DNA from: a virus
Strand: one strand, 5' to 3'
DNA: 23,332 nucleotides
IMG/VR virus record: IMGVR_UViG_3300031851_000199
Coordinates: 1-23,332 of that record
This document shows positions 1 to 8,186 of the stretch, piece after piece. The first letter of the stretch is position 1. Every line of letters begins with the position of its first letter. A program made the translations under genes and the position numbers. The notes under the pieces are model-generated. The model was not told where the DNA came from and made no database searches. It saw only the letters and a list, made by a program, of their open reading frames with translations.

Positions 1-3000
1 TGTTATCTAAAGGTACACTAATACCTAAAGCAGATCTTAAAAAACTTTTTATAGATTCAGCTGCTGCGGCTGGTCGAGCCGTTAATACAAATATATCACG
101 ATCGCCTTTTGCTTCAGTTAATTTTTTGGCAAGCACAGCAAGAGGGCCTTTTGAACCGTCTTTAACTGTACTAAATTCAGAAAAATCAAATTGTGCACCA
201 AGCTCCGCAAGCTCACCTGATTGCTCCGCAAACTCTGTAGCTGTTAAACTACCAGTAGTGCCGTCAGGAAGCAAATAAAGCACGTTAGATTTGCTTTTAG
301 CAAGTGTATCGTCAAAGTCAAATACTCTAGCTTTCTTTTTAGGTGCATTTTTATTCATTGCAGCGGCTTTAGCCTTGCTTAAAACACCTAATCTTTCATT
401 AATTTCAGCAGTACTTAAATCTTTTGTATCTACACCAAGATCTTGCAAAAGCTTTTCGCCTTCTTTTCTTATGTTCTCTTGTGCAGCAGCGACCCCAGCT
501 TCATTATAAACAGCCAGTCTAGCTCTTGCGGGTGTATTAACATCTTCAATTTCTTGTGTAGCTACTTTAGCAAACTCAAGCCACTGAGCTTCCGACATGT
601 ACTTCTTAACGGTTTGATAACCAGCGTCTATAGCTTTAGTTAAACTTTTACCTGCTTTATAAGTTGCTTTAACTGTACGTAATCCACCTACTAAAACATT
701 TAAGCTAACGTCTTTTGCAGCTAATAATAAGAATGGATCAACCGCAAAACCTTTTGTACCAGTAAGCTCTGTAAGTTTAGCTATAGCTCTGTCTATAATA
801 AACTCAACTTTATCTTCAGTTACAACCTCATTAGCAGCTTTTATAGCGTCAGGAGTTGAAGGACTTTCTACTCCTATTTCTTCAGCTACCGTTTTATTAG
901 TCGTAACATTACTAATTTTATTTAAATCTAAATTAGCTGCTGACATTCTTTTTATGCCGGCATTATTATCAAGCATGCTAACTCCTTTTGGTAAAGACTT
1001 AGTTAACTTATTTTCAGCTATAAACTGATCATTCTTTTTTGATTGTAGTACTTGAAAAAAGTTTTTATTCCATTTAGGTTTTAGCTTGTTAACTTGGTTA
1101 AACTTGATCATAGGTATTAAGCTTAACCCAGCCACGTTAGCTGGAGGTGTGTGTTCTTCAACTGTTTTTATTCCTTTATTATAAGGACCTGTGGTCCCAT
1201 GCTCAAATTTATCTACAATGTGAGTTATGGGTGCCGAAGTTTTAATCCAGCCTGATGTTGCCTGCAACGCTCCTGTAATAAACAAAGAGGCTAGTTCTAT
1301 TGGAGCTCCATTTTTATTTACAGCGTCGTTTAATATTTTTACTATTAGATCACTTGCTTCTTGATTTTTTATAAATCCGGATTGATTTTCTTTTAAAAAT
1401 TTTTTAGTAGCTTTTTCATTACCTTCAATTTTTTTAGGTATTGTAACCCTTTTCAAATCTGGAGTGATATAAAATTTATCATTTTCTCTAGCAGCCGCGA
1501 GAGCATCGAGCCATGCTCTTCCTTTTTTACCATTGTATAAGCCTCCTCTTGAAGGTCTAATTTCATTAATAAATTCCGCTGGAGGGTTATATAAATGTAC
1601 TCCATTCTTATTTATTGAGGCAAACTCTCCTTTTACAGAGCTTCCGTCAAATAATACGTAATATTTAGGAGATTGTTTTGTAGGTCTACTTAAAGATTGT
1701 GCTCCAAAGTTTTGTAATTGTGATGCTTCAAGGAGCCAAGATGGTATTTTATTAGTTTTTATAAAATCCAACATTTTTGCTTGTTTAGCTTTTACATCCG
1801 TTTTTGAGTCAATAGTTATTTGATCAATTCCTAATAATTTATGTATATTACCAGAATTTATTTTTTCTCCAGCAATTTCAATATATATTTGTTTTTGGCT
1901 GTCTGTTAGTTCATTAGTAATACCTACATTATTAGTTATCTCAGACTTTAGTTGATTTAAATCTTTGTATTTTGTTTGTAAATCTTTATCCGTACTTAAT
2001 GCTTTAATTGCTTGCGATGATGCAACAGATACAGCTACAGCTTCTTTAAATCTTGCTTTTCTATTAGATCTAGTAGTTTTAGCTACACTAGGGTCGTTTA
2101 AATAATTTAATAAGGCATTAACTTTTGTATTTTCAAATGCAGCCTTTTCAAGCTTACCATCTTTAAATACAAGCATACCTGCGTCTTCAAATGGATTTAC
2201 AGATACACCGGTTTTTTCATCTTTAGCTCTAGCCATTCGCATGCCTTCAACAGTTAGCATGTCATATAAAGGCGCTGCGTTTTGTATTACTTTATCAGAA
2301 AATTGTTTATCACTTACTTTATCTTTACCAAAAAACTTATCAACAGGATCTTTAAAAGCTACTTTAAAATCATTTGCTATTTGGCTTTTAAACTTTTTAG
2401 TATCAGGATTAAAGTGTTTAGCTACTATATTTTTAACTTTATTATTGTCAAGTTTTAATCCAATGTTTTTACCCGTATCAACCCTATCTTCAGCAATTGC
2501 AAAATCAACTCTTTCGTCGGAGGTTAGCTCCCGCGCCTGCGGAGCCTCTAAACTAGCTGCCCCCTCTGTTACTTGTTGACCAACTTTTTCATCTAATATA
2601 CGCTTACCTCTATTTTCTAAATTACGTACAATATATGTAGATAACTTTTGCCCTTCTTCTGGTTTAAAAGATTTATATAAACCTCTTAATGATGACGAAG
2701 GATTTTTATCAGTGCCGTAAGTTAAGTCAGTAATAAACTCAGCTTTTGTTTCAGCTTTTTCGCCAAACTCAGAATATTCTTTAAATAAAGTATTTGCAAC
2801 CTTATTTAATAAAGGCTGCATTTTAGGAACTACAACATTATTAAATACCTCTACTGATTTAGGGTTAGCATCGTGTGCTTTATTTATTTCAGTAGCATTT
2901 TTTATACTAACTTCAGAAACACCCTCAACTTCTTGGGCTTCAATAACTGCGTCTTCAGCAATACCTTTTATTCTGTTTTTTGCTTTAATAAAAGATTTTT

Positions 3001-4633
3001 TATAACTTTCTAAAGTTGTTCTATATTCATCTTCAGGAAGTTTATCTTTTTTAGCATTTAATTCATTTACTCTTTTTAATTGTAAATCTTTTAAATCTTC
3101 AAATTTATTTATTTCGTCAATATTTTGCTTCGAAAGCAAATTGAAAACTCCATTGGCTCTTACCGTTATATTTTTTAATTGATCTTGAGTATCGTCTATT
3201 TCTTTTTGAACTTCGACCGCTACCTCGGTATCTTCAGTATTTTTTAATTGCTGATTTAAATCTAATAGTCTGTCTGTTAATTTTTCAGTATTATTTTCTG
3301 GGTCTATTTCAGCTCTTAAGCCTTTTAAAGCTTTATAACTTTTTTTAGCACCTCTACCTCCAAGTCCAAAAACCACGGTTCCTGCAGCCGCCTGTAGAAA
3401 AGTTTCTGCCCCGTTTTCTAATATTGATTCCCAAGCCTCTTTGCCTGCTTCAATTACATCTTTGCCTTGCGCCAGTGAAGTGTTATAGGTTTCAACCCCT
3501 AACTGTCCTACTTCTGTTAAGCCTTCTCTTGTAGGCGATGTTAAAAAGTGTTTAACTAATCCTTTGCTAAAAAATTTATTAGCATTCATAGCCTCCCTTA
3601 TGCCTTTTATACCAAATCTTTCAAGGCCTATAGACAATGTAGCTAGTGCTGCAGGAGTTCCTATTTCAAGTTCGTTGTCGTCTATTAATTTTTGATAAGC
3701 TTCTTGAATAGGTATTTCTTCTCCATATTTATACTTTGCTTTTTCAATATTATAATCCCTAATCATTGGCCCGGCAATCTGCGGTACAAGCGTAGCCCCA
3801 TATGTAAAAACAGCAGGAATAGCGCTAGCACCTACGTTGGCAGTTCCATTTATAACACCTGCTAATGCTTCTCCTAAATCACCTTCTTTAATACCTTCTT
3901 TTATGCTAGCTGATGGGGGAAATAGTTTTTTAATATCCTCTGATTGCTTTACTAATTTTTGTAAAGTTTCATTTTCCTTCCTATTTTCAATTTTACTTTT
4001 ATCAAATTCTTTAAACCTGACATCCCTCATTGTAGTTCCAAAAACAGGCTCTGCATCTGCGACATTTTCAATTGCACTTAATGTGCTTACCGCTACACCA
4101 TTTGCCATATCCATCCAATACGGACCCGGCATTCCTCCTAACCCATCTGGTCCCATAAAAGTATAGGCTATATCAGAAACTCTTTCTTTAAATGTAAAAG
4201 GTTTATTGGTTTTGGGATTAATAGGCCTTACATATTTTTCCGGAAGAAGCTCTGCGTTCAACTCCCCTGTTTGTCTGTAATTTTCAAAAGCTTCTTTTTG
4301 TTCGCCCCTAAACTCTCCTTGATCAAACCTAGCTTTTATATTGGTTAAATCCTCTTCATTATACTTTTTAAATTCTTTGCTAGCGGCATAATTTTCAAAC
4401 TCTTCTTTTGTAACTTCTTGATTATTTATAGAATAAGGAACTTTGCCTGCTACACTATCTTGTTTTTCAACAGCAATAGGTTCTACTTCAGTTGCTTCTT
4501 TAACAGTATTTTCACCAAGCATTTCTGCTTTTTTACTATCAATAGCAGCTTGCACTTCTTGCTGAGACTTGCCTTGTGACTCCAATGACTGGGCTAATGC
4601 AATTAATTCTTGCTTTTGTGCTTCTGTTAGCAT
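1..4633 (-). CDS. Giant internal virion (ejection-type) protein with C-terminal HAD phosphatase-like domain, partial
   Basis: An open frame reads without a stop from an ATG at 4633 to the left edge, giving 1544 codons; the 3' end is outside the window. The start lies one base after the stop of the preceding gene, in an A/T-rich leader. The N-terminus is helical and Q/E/A-rich. Hydrophobic, small-residue-rich stretches occur near residues 250-290 and 408-425, with an E-G-L-T-E-V-G-Q segment near 370, a type of sequence I associate with large phage internal proteins. Residues about 430-650 are charged and helical. From about 1435 a HAD-type domain begins: motif I F-D-F-D-D-T-L (D1439, D1441, T1443) and motif II V-L-T-A-R-P (T1518); motifs III and IV would lie beyond the edge. 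Size, place after the tail genes and partnership with the two preceding genes suggest a T7 gp16-like role in DNA ejection. That role is inferred; no transglycosylase motif was recognised. Confidence 0.85.
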   Translation of the reverse strand, partial: MLTEAQKQELIALAQSLESQGKSQQEVQAAIDSKKAEMLGENTVKEATEVEPIAVEKQDSVAGKVPYSINNQEVTKEEFENYAASKEFKKYNEEDLTNIKARFDQGEFRGEQKEAFENYRQTGELNAELLPEKYVRPINPKTNKPFTFKERVSDIAYTFMGPDGLGGMPGPYWMDMANGVAVSTLSAIENVADAEPVFGTTMRDVRFKEFDKSKIENRKENETLQKLVKQSEDIKKLFPPSASIKEGIKEGDLGEALAGVINGTANVGASAIPAVFTYGATLVPQIAGPMIRDYNIEKAKYKYGEEIPIQEAYQKLIDDNELEIGTPAALATLSIGLERFGIKGIREAMNANKFFSKGLVKHFLTSPTREGLTEVGQLGVETYNTSLAQGKDVIEAGKEAWESILENGAETFLQAAAGTVVFGLGGRGAKKSYKALKGLRAEIDPENNTEKLTDRLLDLNQQLKNTEDTEVAVEVQKEIDDTQDQLKNITVRANGVFNLLSKQNIDEINKFEDLKDLQLKRVNELNAKKDKLPEDEYRTTLESYKKSFIKAKNRIKGIAEDAVIEAQEVEGVSEVSIKNATEINKAHDANPKSVEVFNNVVVPKMQPLLNKVANTLFKEYSEFGEKAETKAEFITDLTYGTDKNPSSSLRGLYKSFKPEEGQKLSTYIVRNLENRGKRILDEKVGQQVTEGAASLEAPQARELTSDERVDFAIAEDRVDTGKNIGLKLDNNKVKNIVAKHFNPDTKKFKSQIANDFKVAFKDPVDKFFGKDKVSDKQFSDKVIQNAAPLYDMLTVEGMRMARAKDEKTGVSVNPFEDAGMLVFKDGKLEKAAFENTKVNALLNYLNDPSVAKTTRSNRKARFKEAVAVSVASSQAIKALSTDKDLQTKYKDLNQLKSEITNNVGITNELTDSQKQIYIEIAGEKINSGNIHKLLGIDQITIDSKTDVKAKQAKMLDFIKTNKIPSWLLEASQLQNFGAQSLSRPTKQSPKYYVLFDGSSVKGEFASINKNGVHLYNPPAEFINEIRPSRGGLYNGKKGRAWLDALAAARENDKFYITPDLKRVTIPKKIEGNEKATKKFLKENQSGFIKNQEASDLIVKILNDAVNKNGAPIELASLFITGALQATSGWIKTSAPITHIVDKFEHGTTGPYNKGIKTVEEHTPPANVAGLSLIPMIKFNQVNKLKPKWNKNFFQVLQSKKNDQFIAENKLTKSLPKGVSMLDNNAGIKRMSAANLDLNKISNVTTNKTVAEEIGVESPSTPDAIKAANEVVTEDKVEFIIDRAIAKLTELTGTKGFAVDPFLLLAAKDVSLNVLVGGLRTVKATYKAGKSLTKAIDAGYQTVKKYMSEAQWLEFAKVATQEIEDVNTPARARLAVYNEAGVAAAQENIRKEGEKLLQDLGVDTKDLSTAEINERLGVLSKAKAAAMNKNAPKKKARVFDFDDTLAKSKSNVLYLLPDGTTGSLTATEFAEQSGELAELGAQFDFSEFSTVKDGSKGPLAVLAKKLTEAKGDRDIFVLTARPAAAAESIKSFLRSALGISVPLDN

Positions 4634-4634
4634 A

Positions 4635-6296
4635 TTATTTAATTCCGTATTTATCCATTAAACCTTTTCCTGTAAAATCTAAAGAATCTAAATAATCATC
4701 AATTGAAGGTTGCGTTTTAGTAGCTTTATTTGGTACACCTAGTGCTGCTAAATAGTTTCTAATAAACTGCTCACTATCGTTTAAATCTTCTTTAGATATA
4801 TTTATAGTTTTGCCTCCGGGTACATCCATAACAAAATTATTAGGATCAGTTGTAGTTTGAGAAAAACCACCTTTAGTTTCTGTAATTTTTGCATTATTAA
4901 TATTTATTCCTGTATCTTTAATTATGTCTTCATAATTAAAAGACTTGTTAACTGGCCCCATTACAGATTGCCCAAAAGTTGTTGATTTATTTATTAAACC
5001 CTGTACCCTGTTTAAAAGTGCATCACTAGATTTAGCGTTTTTACCACCGCCTTTTTCAGAAGCAGCTTCTTCTCTAAGTTTCCTTTCTCTTTCTGTGGCA
5101 AGCATAATAGAACTTTCATCCTTTCTTATGTTAGCTAAATCACCTGTATTTTTTTGCTGTAATTCTGCAACCTTTAATTTATTAGCAGCAAGAGTTTCTT
5201 CTAACATGTTTTGAGCATAATCTTCTTTTACCTGCTCTTTTAAAAACTTCAGGGTATCCATGTTTGTAGGCTCAATAATATTACCATTTTTATCTTTTTT
5301 GCCATCTATCATTTCTGACACCTCTTCATAACCAAACCCGCTTTTTGTTGAATCAAGCAAATATGACTTTAAGCCCATTCTTAAATCTCCATTACCTAAG
5401 GAATCAAAATAACCGTTAAAGCTATCATCCGCAGATTGTTTAAACCAAGGCTTTAAAACCTGCTTACCATCTACCTCAACAGTTAAGGGGTCTATTGTAG
5501 ACTCATACATAGGAACACCTGTTACAGGATCGGTTTTTGAAGTTATTTTTGACATAGCTGCGCCCCTCTTTGTTTCCATAATATTTGCAATATCAGCTTC
5601 TCTTTGTTTAAAAGCTGTGTTTTCGGGTGCTGTTAATACTCTAGGTAATTGTTCAAATTTTTCTATAGCCGCTTCTATGGGTTGTTTGTTCCCTTCAGAG
5701 TCTGTCCATGTACCCGTTAGTTGCATTTTATTATTTTTACCAAAAGTGTAGCTTACATCAGCTCTCCCTGTGCTCATCGCCGACAAAAACTCTATTGTTT
5801 TGGGGTCGTTAGCACCAGACTGATTATCATTTTCTACACTTTCCATATATGTAGCTATATCTGCATACAAAATTTTTTCAGCAGCTTTATAAGCCGGTAT
5901 TTGAGATTCTAACGTCATTACAACCTTGCTGTAATCTGCGGCAGTTAATGAGCCGTTATCTCTTGATATTTTAGCTTGGTTTAACCTGTCAACTAGCATA
6001 TTAGAAAAATCAATACGACTATCATTTAAGGCGCCCGCGTCGTCATCAGCTTTTAATATAAGACCCTCTCGGGTTCCAGCGTCTATTTTGTCTAGCGCTA
6101 ATTGATTAGCAATTTCTTTCTGCCTTGTTATTACTTTATTAGCCTCCCTATCGCGACCTTTTTGTATACTTTGGCTTATCATAGCCCCAAACTTCGTGCC
6201 CCTTTCTATGCCTCTATTTATATCGGCTTCTAAATCGTATTGTGGTACATTTGTCACCTTGTAATCAAATGCTCCTAAGTTTCCGTATCTACTCAT
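4635..6296 (-). CDS. Probable internal virion protein (553 aa)
   Basis: This 553-residue protein has no motif I can name. It is charged and mostly helical, with a basic, coiled-coil-prone N-terminal part (residues about 25-75, including a Q-K-G-R-D-R-E-A run). A second helical stretch, about 360-415, is rich in K, E, L and A. The C-terminus is low-complexity and polar. There is no signal peptide or membrane segment. Its ATG overlaps the stop of the glycine-zipper protein gene by 4 bases (ATGA), and the giant HAD-containing gene starts one base after its stop, so the three genes form one tightly coupled unit. By position and size it would correspond to the middle internal virion protein of podoviruses (gp15-like of T7). 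That match rests on layout only; it could instead be another minor structural protein. Confidence 0.8.
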   Translation of the reverse strand: MSRYGNLGAFDYKVTNVPQYDLEADINRGIERGTKFGAMISQSIQKGRDREANKVITRQKEIANQLALDKIDAGTREGLILKADDDAGALNDSRIDFSNMLVDRLNQAKISRDNGSLTAADYSKVVMTLESQIPAYKAAEKILYADIATYMESVENDNQSGANDPKTIEFLSAMSTGRADVSYTFGKNNKMQLTGTWTDSEGNKQPIEAAIEKFEQLPRVLTAPENTAFKQREADIANIMETKRGAAMSKITSKTDPVTGVPMYESTIDPLTVEVDGKQVLKPWFKQSADDSFNGYFDSLGNGDLRMGLKSYLLDSTKSGFGYEEVSEMIDGKKDKNGNIIEPTNMDTLKFLKEQVKEDYAQNMLEETLAANKLKVAELQQKNTGDLANIRKDESSIMLATERERKLREEAASEKGGGKNAKSSDALLNRVQGLINKSTTFGQSVMGPVNKSFNYEDIIKDTGININNAKITETKGGFSQTTTDPNNFVMDVPGGKTINISKEDLNDSEQFIRNYLAALGVPNKATKTQPSIDDYLDSLDFTGKGLMDKYGIK

Positions 6297-7483
6297 CCTT
6301 TTTCTGCAAAATATCCAGTTGCTGCACCCGCTGCGGCTTCTGATAGGCCGCTTAACAACATGCCTCTTTGTTTTTCATATGCTGCGGATTTTTGAGCAGC
6401 TTTTTGATTGGCCATTCCTAATTTGCTTGCTAATCTATTGTATTGCATACCTTGAACATCCATAGCTCCTTGCCTACCCATAATGTCTGCTTGCATACCG
6501 CTTTGTGCTGCAAACTGGTTAGCTGCAGTTGCTGCTTGTGCATTAGCCATGTCAACAGCCTGGTTGCTGCGAAATTGCTCCATTGAAAATTGATTTTGGG
6601 CTCCTGCATTAAATTGATTCATTTGTGCTTCTTGCCCAAATTCTGCTAGTTCAAACTGATTAGCAGCTTGAGCTCCAAATTGTGCCGCTTGGTTCATAGC
6701 TCCCGCGTTAAATTGAGAAGCTTGATTCATAGCTCCCGCGCTAAATTGAGCAGCTTGATTGGATGCGCTAGCATTAAACTGCGATTGCCCTAAATCAAAT
6801 TGAGAAGCTGTATTGCTTTGTCTTAATTGATCTCTTTGCAATTGCATTTCACCCTGTGCTCTCCGCATTTCATTTGCCTTAACTTGTTGGTCAATATCAG
6901 CTGCAATTTTAGATTTAGACTTCGCTGCAGCTGCTGCTAAGGCCGTTGCACCTCCTCCCCCAGTTCCTGCTTGTGCCGCTAGATCTTGGCTTGCCGCTAA
7001 CGACTGGTCTGCCTCTTGAGCAGCTAATTCCGCCCCTGCTGTAGAAACTTGAAGATTATTAAACTCGTTTGTTAAGCCTGTAGCGTCCCCGGTTAAAAGA
7101 GGCCCTATGTTAGTGCCCTGGGCCGTGTAACCTTGGGCTTGATAGCCTGTAGCTTCATAGCCAGTAGCCTCTCCTAGAGTTGGCATTTCAGCTGTTGCTG
7201 CGCTTCCTAGTTGTTGAGCTTTTGCTGCCACAGGATCGTAGCTAGCTCCTTCTATACCCTCAAAAGCATTTTTAAATTTAAATGCGTCAACTTTTGCCAT
7301 TGCGGCAGCTTTAGCTTTTTCTGCTTTTGCAGCAGCTCTACGCTTTCTTTTCCTGCCAAATAAAGATCCAATACCTTTTATGAGACCTCCAGCCGCCCCA
7401 ACACCAGCAGCAATCAGCAAGGCAGAGCTCGCCTCTACAATATAAGGTTCACTTGTTATTTCTAATAAAATCTGTGTAGTCAT
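6293..7483 (-). CDS. Internal virion protein with glycine zipper and Q/N/A/F repeats
   Basis: This 396-residue protein has a hydrophobic glycine-zipper segment at about residues 21-43 (ALLIAAGVGAAGG followed by LIKGIGSLFG). A strongly basic stretch (RKRKRR, 44-49) and an Ala/Lys helix come directly after it, an arrangement suited to a pore or membrane-inserting ejection protein. Residues about 102-125 hold short Gly-Tyr repeats. A GTGGGGATALAAAAAKSKSK segment comes next, a type common in phage internal proteins. Residues about 212-300 carry 11-residue repeats of Q-F-N-A-G-A-M-N-Q-A-A type. The role, pore-forming internal virion protein comparable to T7 gp14 but larger, is inferred from these features and from its place before two other large virion genes. 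The start overlaps the cupin gene by 35 bases; no later ATG would keep the zipper, so this start is preferred. Confidence 0.82.
   Translation of the reverse strand: MTTQILLEITSEPYIVEASSALLIAAGVGAAGGLIKGIGSLFGRKRKRRAAAKAEKAKAAAMAKVDAFKFKNAFEGIEGASYDPVAAKAQQLGSAATAEMPTLGEATGYEATGYQAQGYTAQGTNIGPLLTGDATGLTNEFNNLQVSTAGAELAAQEADQSLAASQDLAAQAGTGGGGATALAAAAAKSKSKIAADIDQQVKANEMRRAQGEMQLQRDQLRQSNTASQFDLGQSQFNASASNQAAQFSAGAMNQASQFNAGAMNQAAQFGAQAANQFELAEFGQEAQMNQFNAGAQNQFSMEQFRSNQAVDMANAQAATAANQFAAQSGMQADIMGRQGAMDVQGMQYNRLASKLGMANQKAAQKSAAYEKQRGMLLSGLSEAAAGAATGYFAEKG
6687..6785 (-). repeat. 33-bp tandem repeat encoding 11-residue Q/N/A/F units
   Basis: Two adjacent 33-bp units (6687-6719 and 6720-6752) are nearly identical, differing at only a few positions, and a diverged third unit follows to about 6785. 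All lie in frame inside the glycine-zipper protein gene and encode units of the form QF-x-AGAMNQA. Further protein-level copies with looser spacing flank them. The near identity of the two central units points to recent duplication. Confidence 0.75.
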
Positions 7484-7940
7484 TTTTTGTGTATGAATAA
7501 TTAAAATCTTCTAACTCGTCTAAATCTGTTAACTTAAGAGGGTTTTGAAAAACATTTTGAAATATACTATCTTCATGAGCATAAATTGCTCTTTGCGTGC
7601 CACCTTTGGAAAACCCCATATAAGGAGCAATATAATGTTCCGCAATGCCATTAGTTACTATAGTAATAGATCCAGTTAACAAAAACCAAACATGATCTCT
7701 TTTGTGTATTGCGCTAACCACCGCTGCGTCTTCTGCTAATTCCATTCTTCTTAAATATAACCCATCTGTAAAATCATGTACTAATTTAAAAACTTCTTTA
7801 AATTCTCTAACAGCTCTACCATTATTATGGGCAAAGCTTTCAGTTACTTCTTTTGAATAAGCATTAGTTAAAAGATTATTAATTTTTTTTTCAAAAGAGT
7901 ATGCTATTATTTTGTTCTTAATTAATTTAATTAAATTCAT
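7449..7940 (-). CDS. Cupin-fold virion-associated protein
   Basis: This 163-residue protein has a helical N-terminal third and then a cupin-like (RmlC-type) beta-barrel at about residues 65-135. The first cupin motif is recognisable as I-H-K-R-D-H-V-W-F-L-L-T-G, with H79, H83 and G90. The second reads G-G-T-Q-R-A-I-Y-A-H-E-D, then Q-N-V-F. The position where cupins usually hold a third metal-binding histidine appears to be F131, so metal binding may be lost or use other residues. Small cupins of this type are familiar to me next to tail and internal virion genes of marine phages; their role is unknown. It starts 6 bases after the 79-residue gene and its 3' end overlaps the next gene by 35 bases. 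An enzymatic role is possible, but a structural or sugar-binding role is as likely. Confidence 0.75.
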   Translation of the reverse strand: MNLIKLIKNKIIAYSFEKKINNLLTNAYSKEVTESFAHNNGRAVREFKEVFKLVHDFTDGLYLRRMELAEDAAVVSAIHKRDHVWFLLTGSITIVTNGIAEHYIAPYMGFSKGGTQRAIYAHEDSIFQNVFQNPLKLTDLDELEDFNYSYTKNDYTDFIRNNK

Positions 7941-7946
7941 ATAATA

Positions 7947-8186
7947 TTATTGACTTGAATAAACCGCTTCTGAGTTAACAGCAAACAGTTCAGCTTTGTT
8001 AATTGATTTATCTACCGGTAGCTTTAAGCGAGTACGCATAAATGTACCTTTTGTTCCCGACACAAGCTTAGTTGCGTCCGCCACAACAGCACCAGATGAA
8101 ACTTTATATGTTGTTTCTTCCGACACTATTGGTGCAAAATACTTACCTTCTTTTTCTTCAAAAGGAAATTTAATTATCGTACTCAT
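7947..8186 (-). CDS. Small virion-region protein of unknown function (79 aa)
   Basis: Not recognised. The 79-residue product has no membrane segment or signal peptide, and its pattern of alternating polar and hydrophobic residues suggests beta structure. Its ATG shares one base with the stop codon of the giant tail protein (TAATG), so translation is probably coupled to that gene. The cupin gene starts 6 bases after its stop. By position it is most likely a minor structural or assembly protein. Confidence 0.7.
   Translation of the reverse strand: MSTIIKFPFEEKEGKYFAPIVSEETTYKVSSGAVVADATKLVSGTKGTFMRTRLKLPVDKSINKAELFAVNSEAVYSSQ

Noticed and set aside
302-330. The F-D-F-D-D-T-L motif considered as the catalytic motif of a virion RNA polymerase like that of crAss-like phages.
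   Set aside because: The following spacing to V-L-T-A-R-P and the T after the second Asp fit HAD hydrolases; no other polymerase motif was found.
1435-1500. Possible frameshift or stop in the long left-hand frame, because that frame lacks a visible end.
   Set aside because: Spot checks of the minus-strand frame at several places, including 1-360, 1141-1200, 2521-2580 and 3481-3540, gave an uninterrupted reading in the same register, so the gene simply runs off the window.
2519-2560. A locally GC-rich patch within the giant internal protein gene, considered as a recombination scar or hairpin.
   Set aside because: It translates in frame without interruption and forms only a very short stem.
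2241-2579. Plus-strand ORF of 112 codons opposite the giant internal protein gene.
   Set aside because: The minus strand is continuously open here with phage-like protein content; the plus-strand product is Ser/Leu-rich, as expected for an antisense shadow. The same holds for the other plus-strand ORFs in the window.
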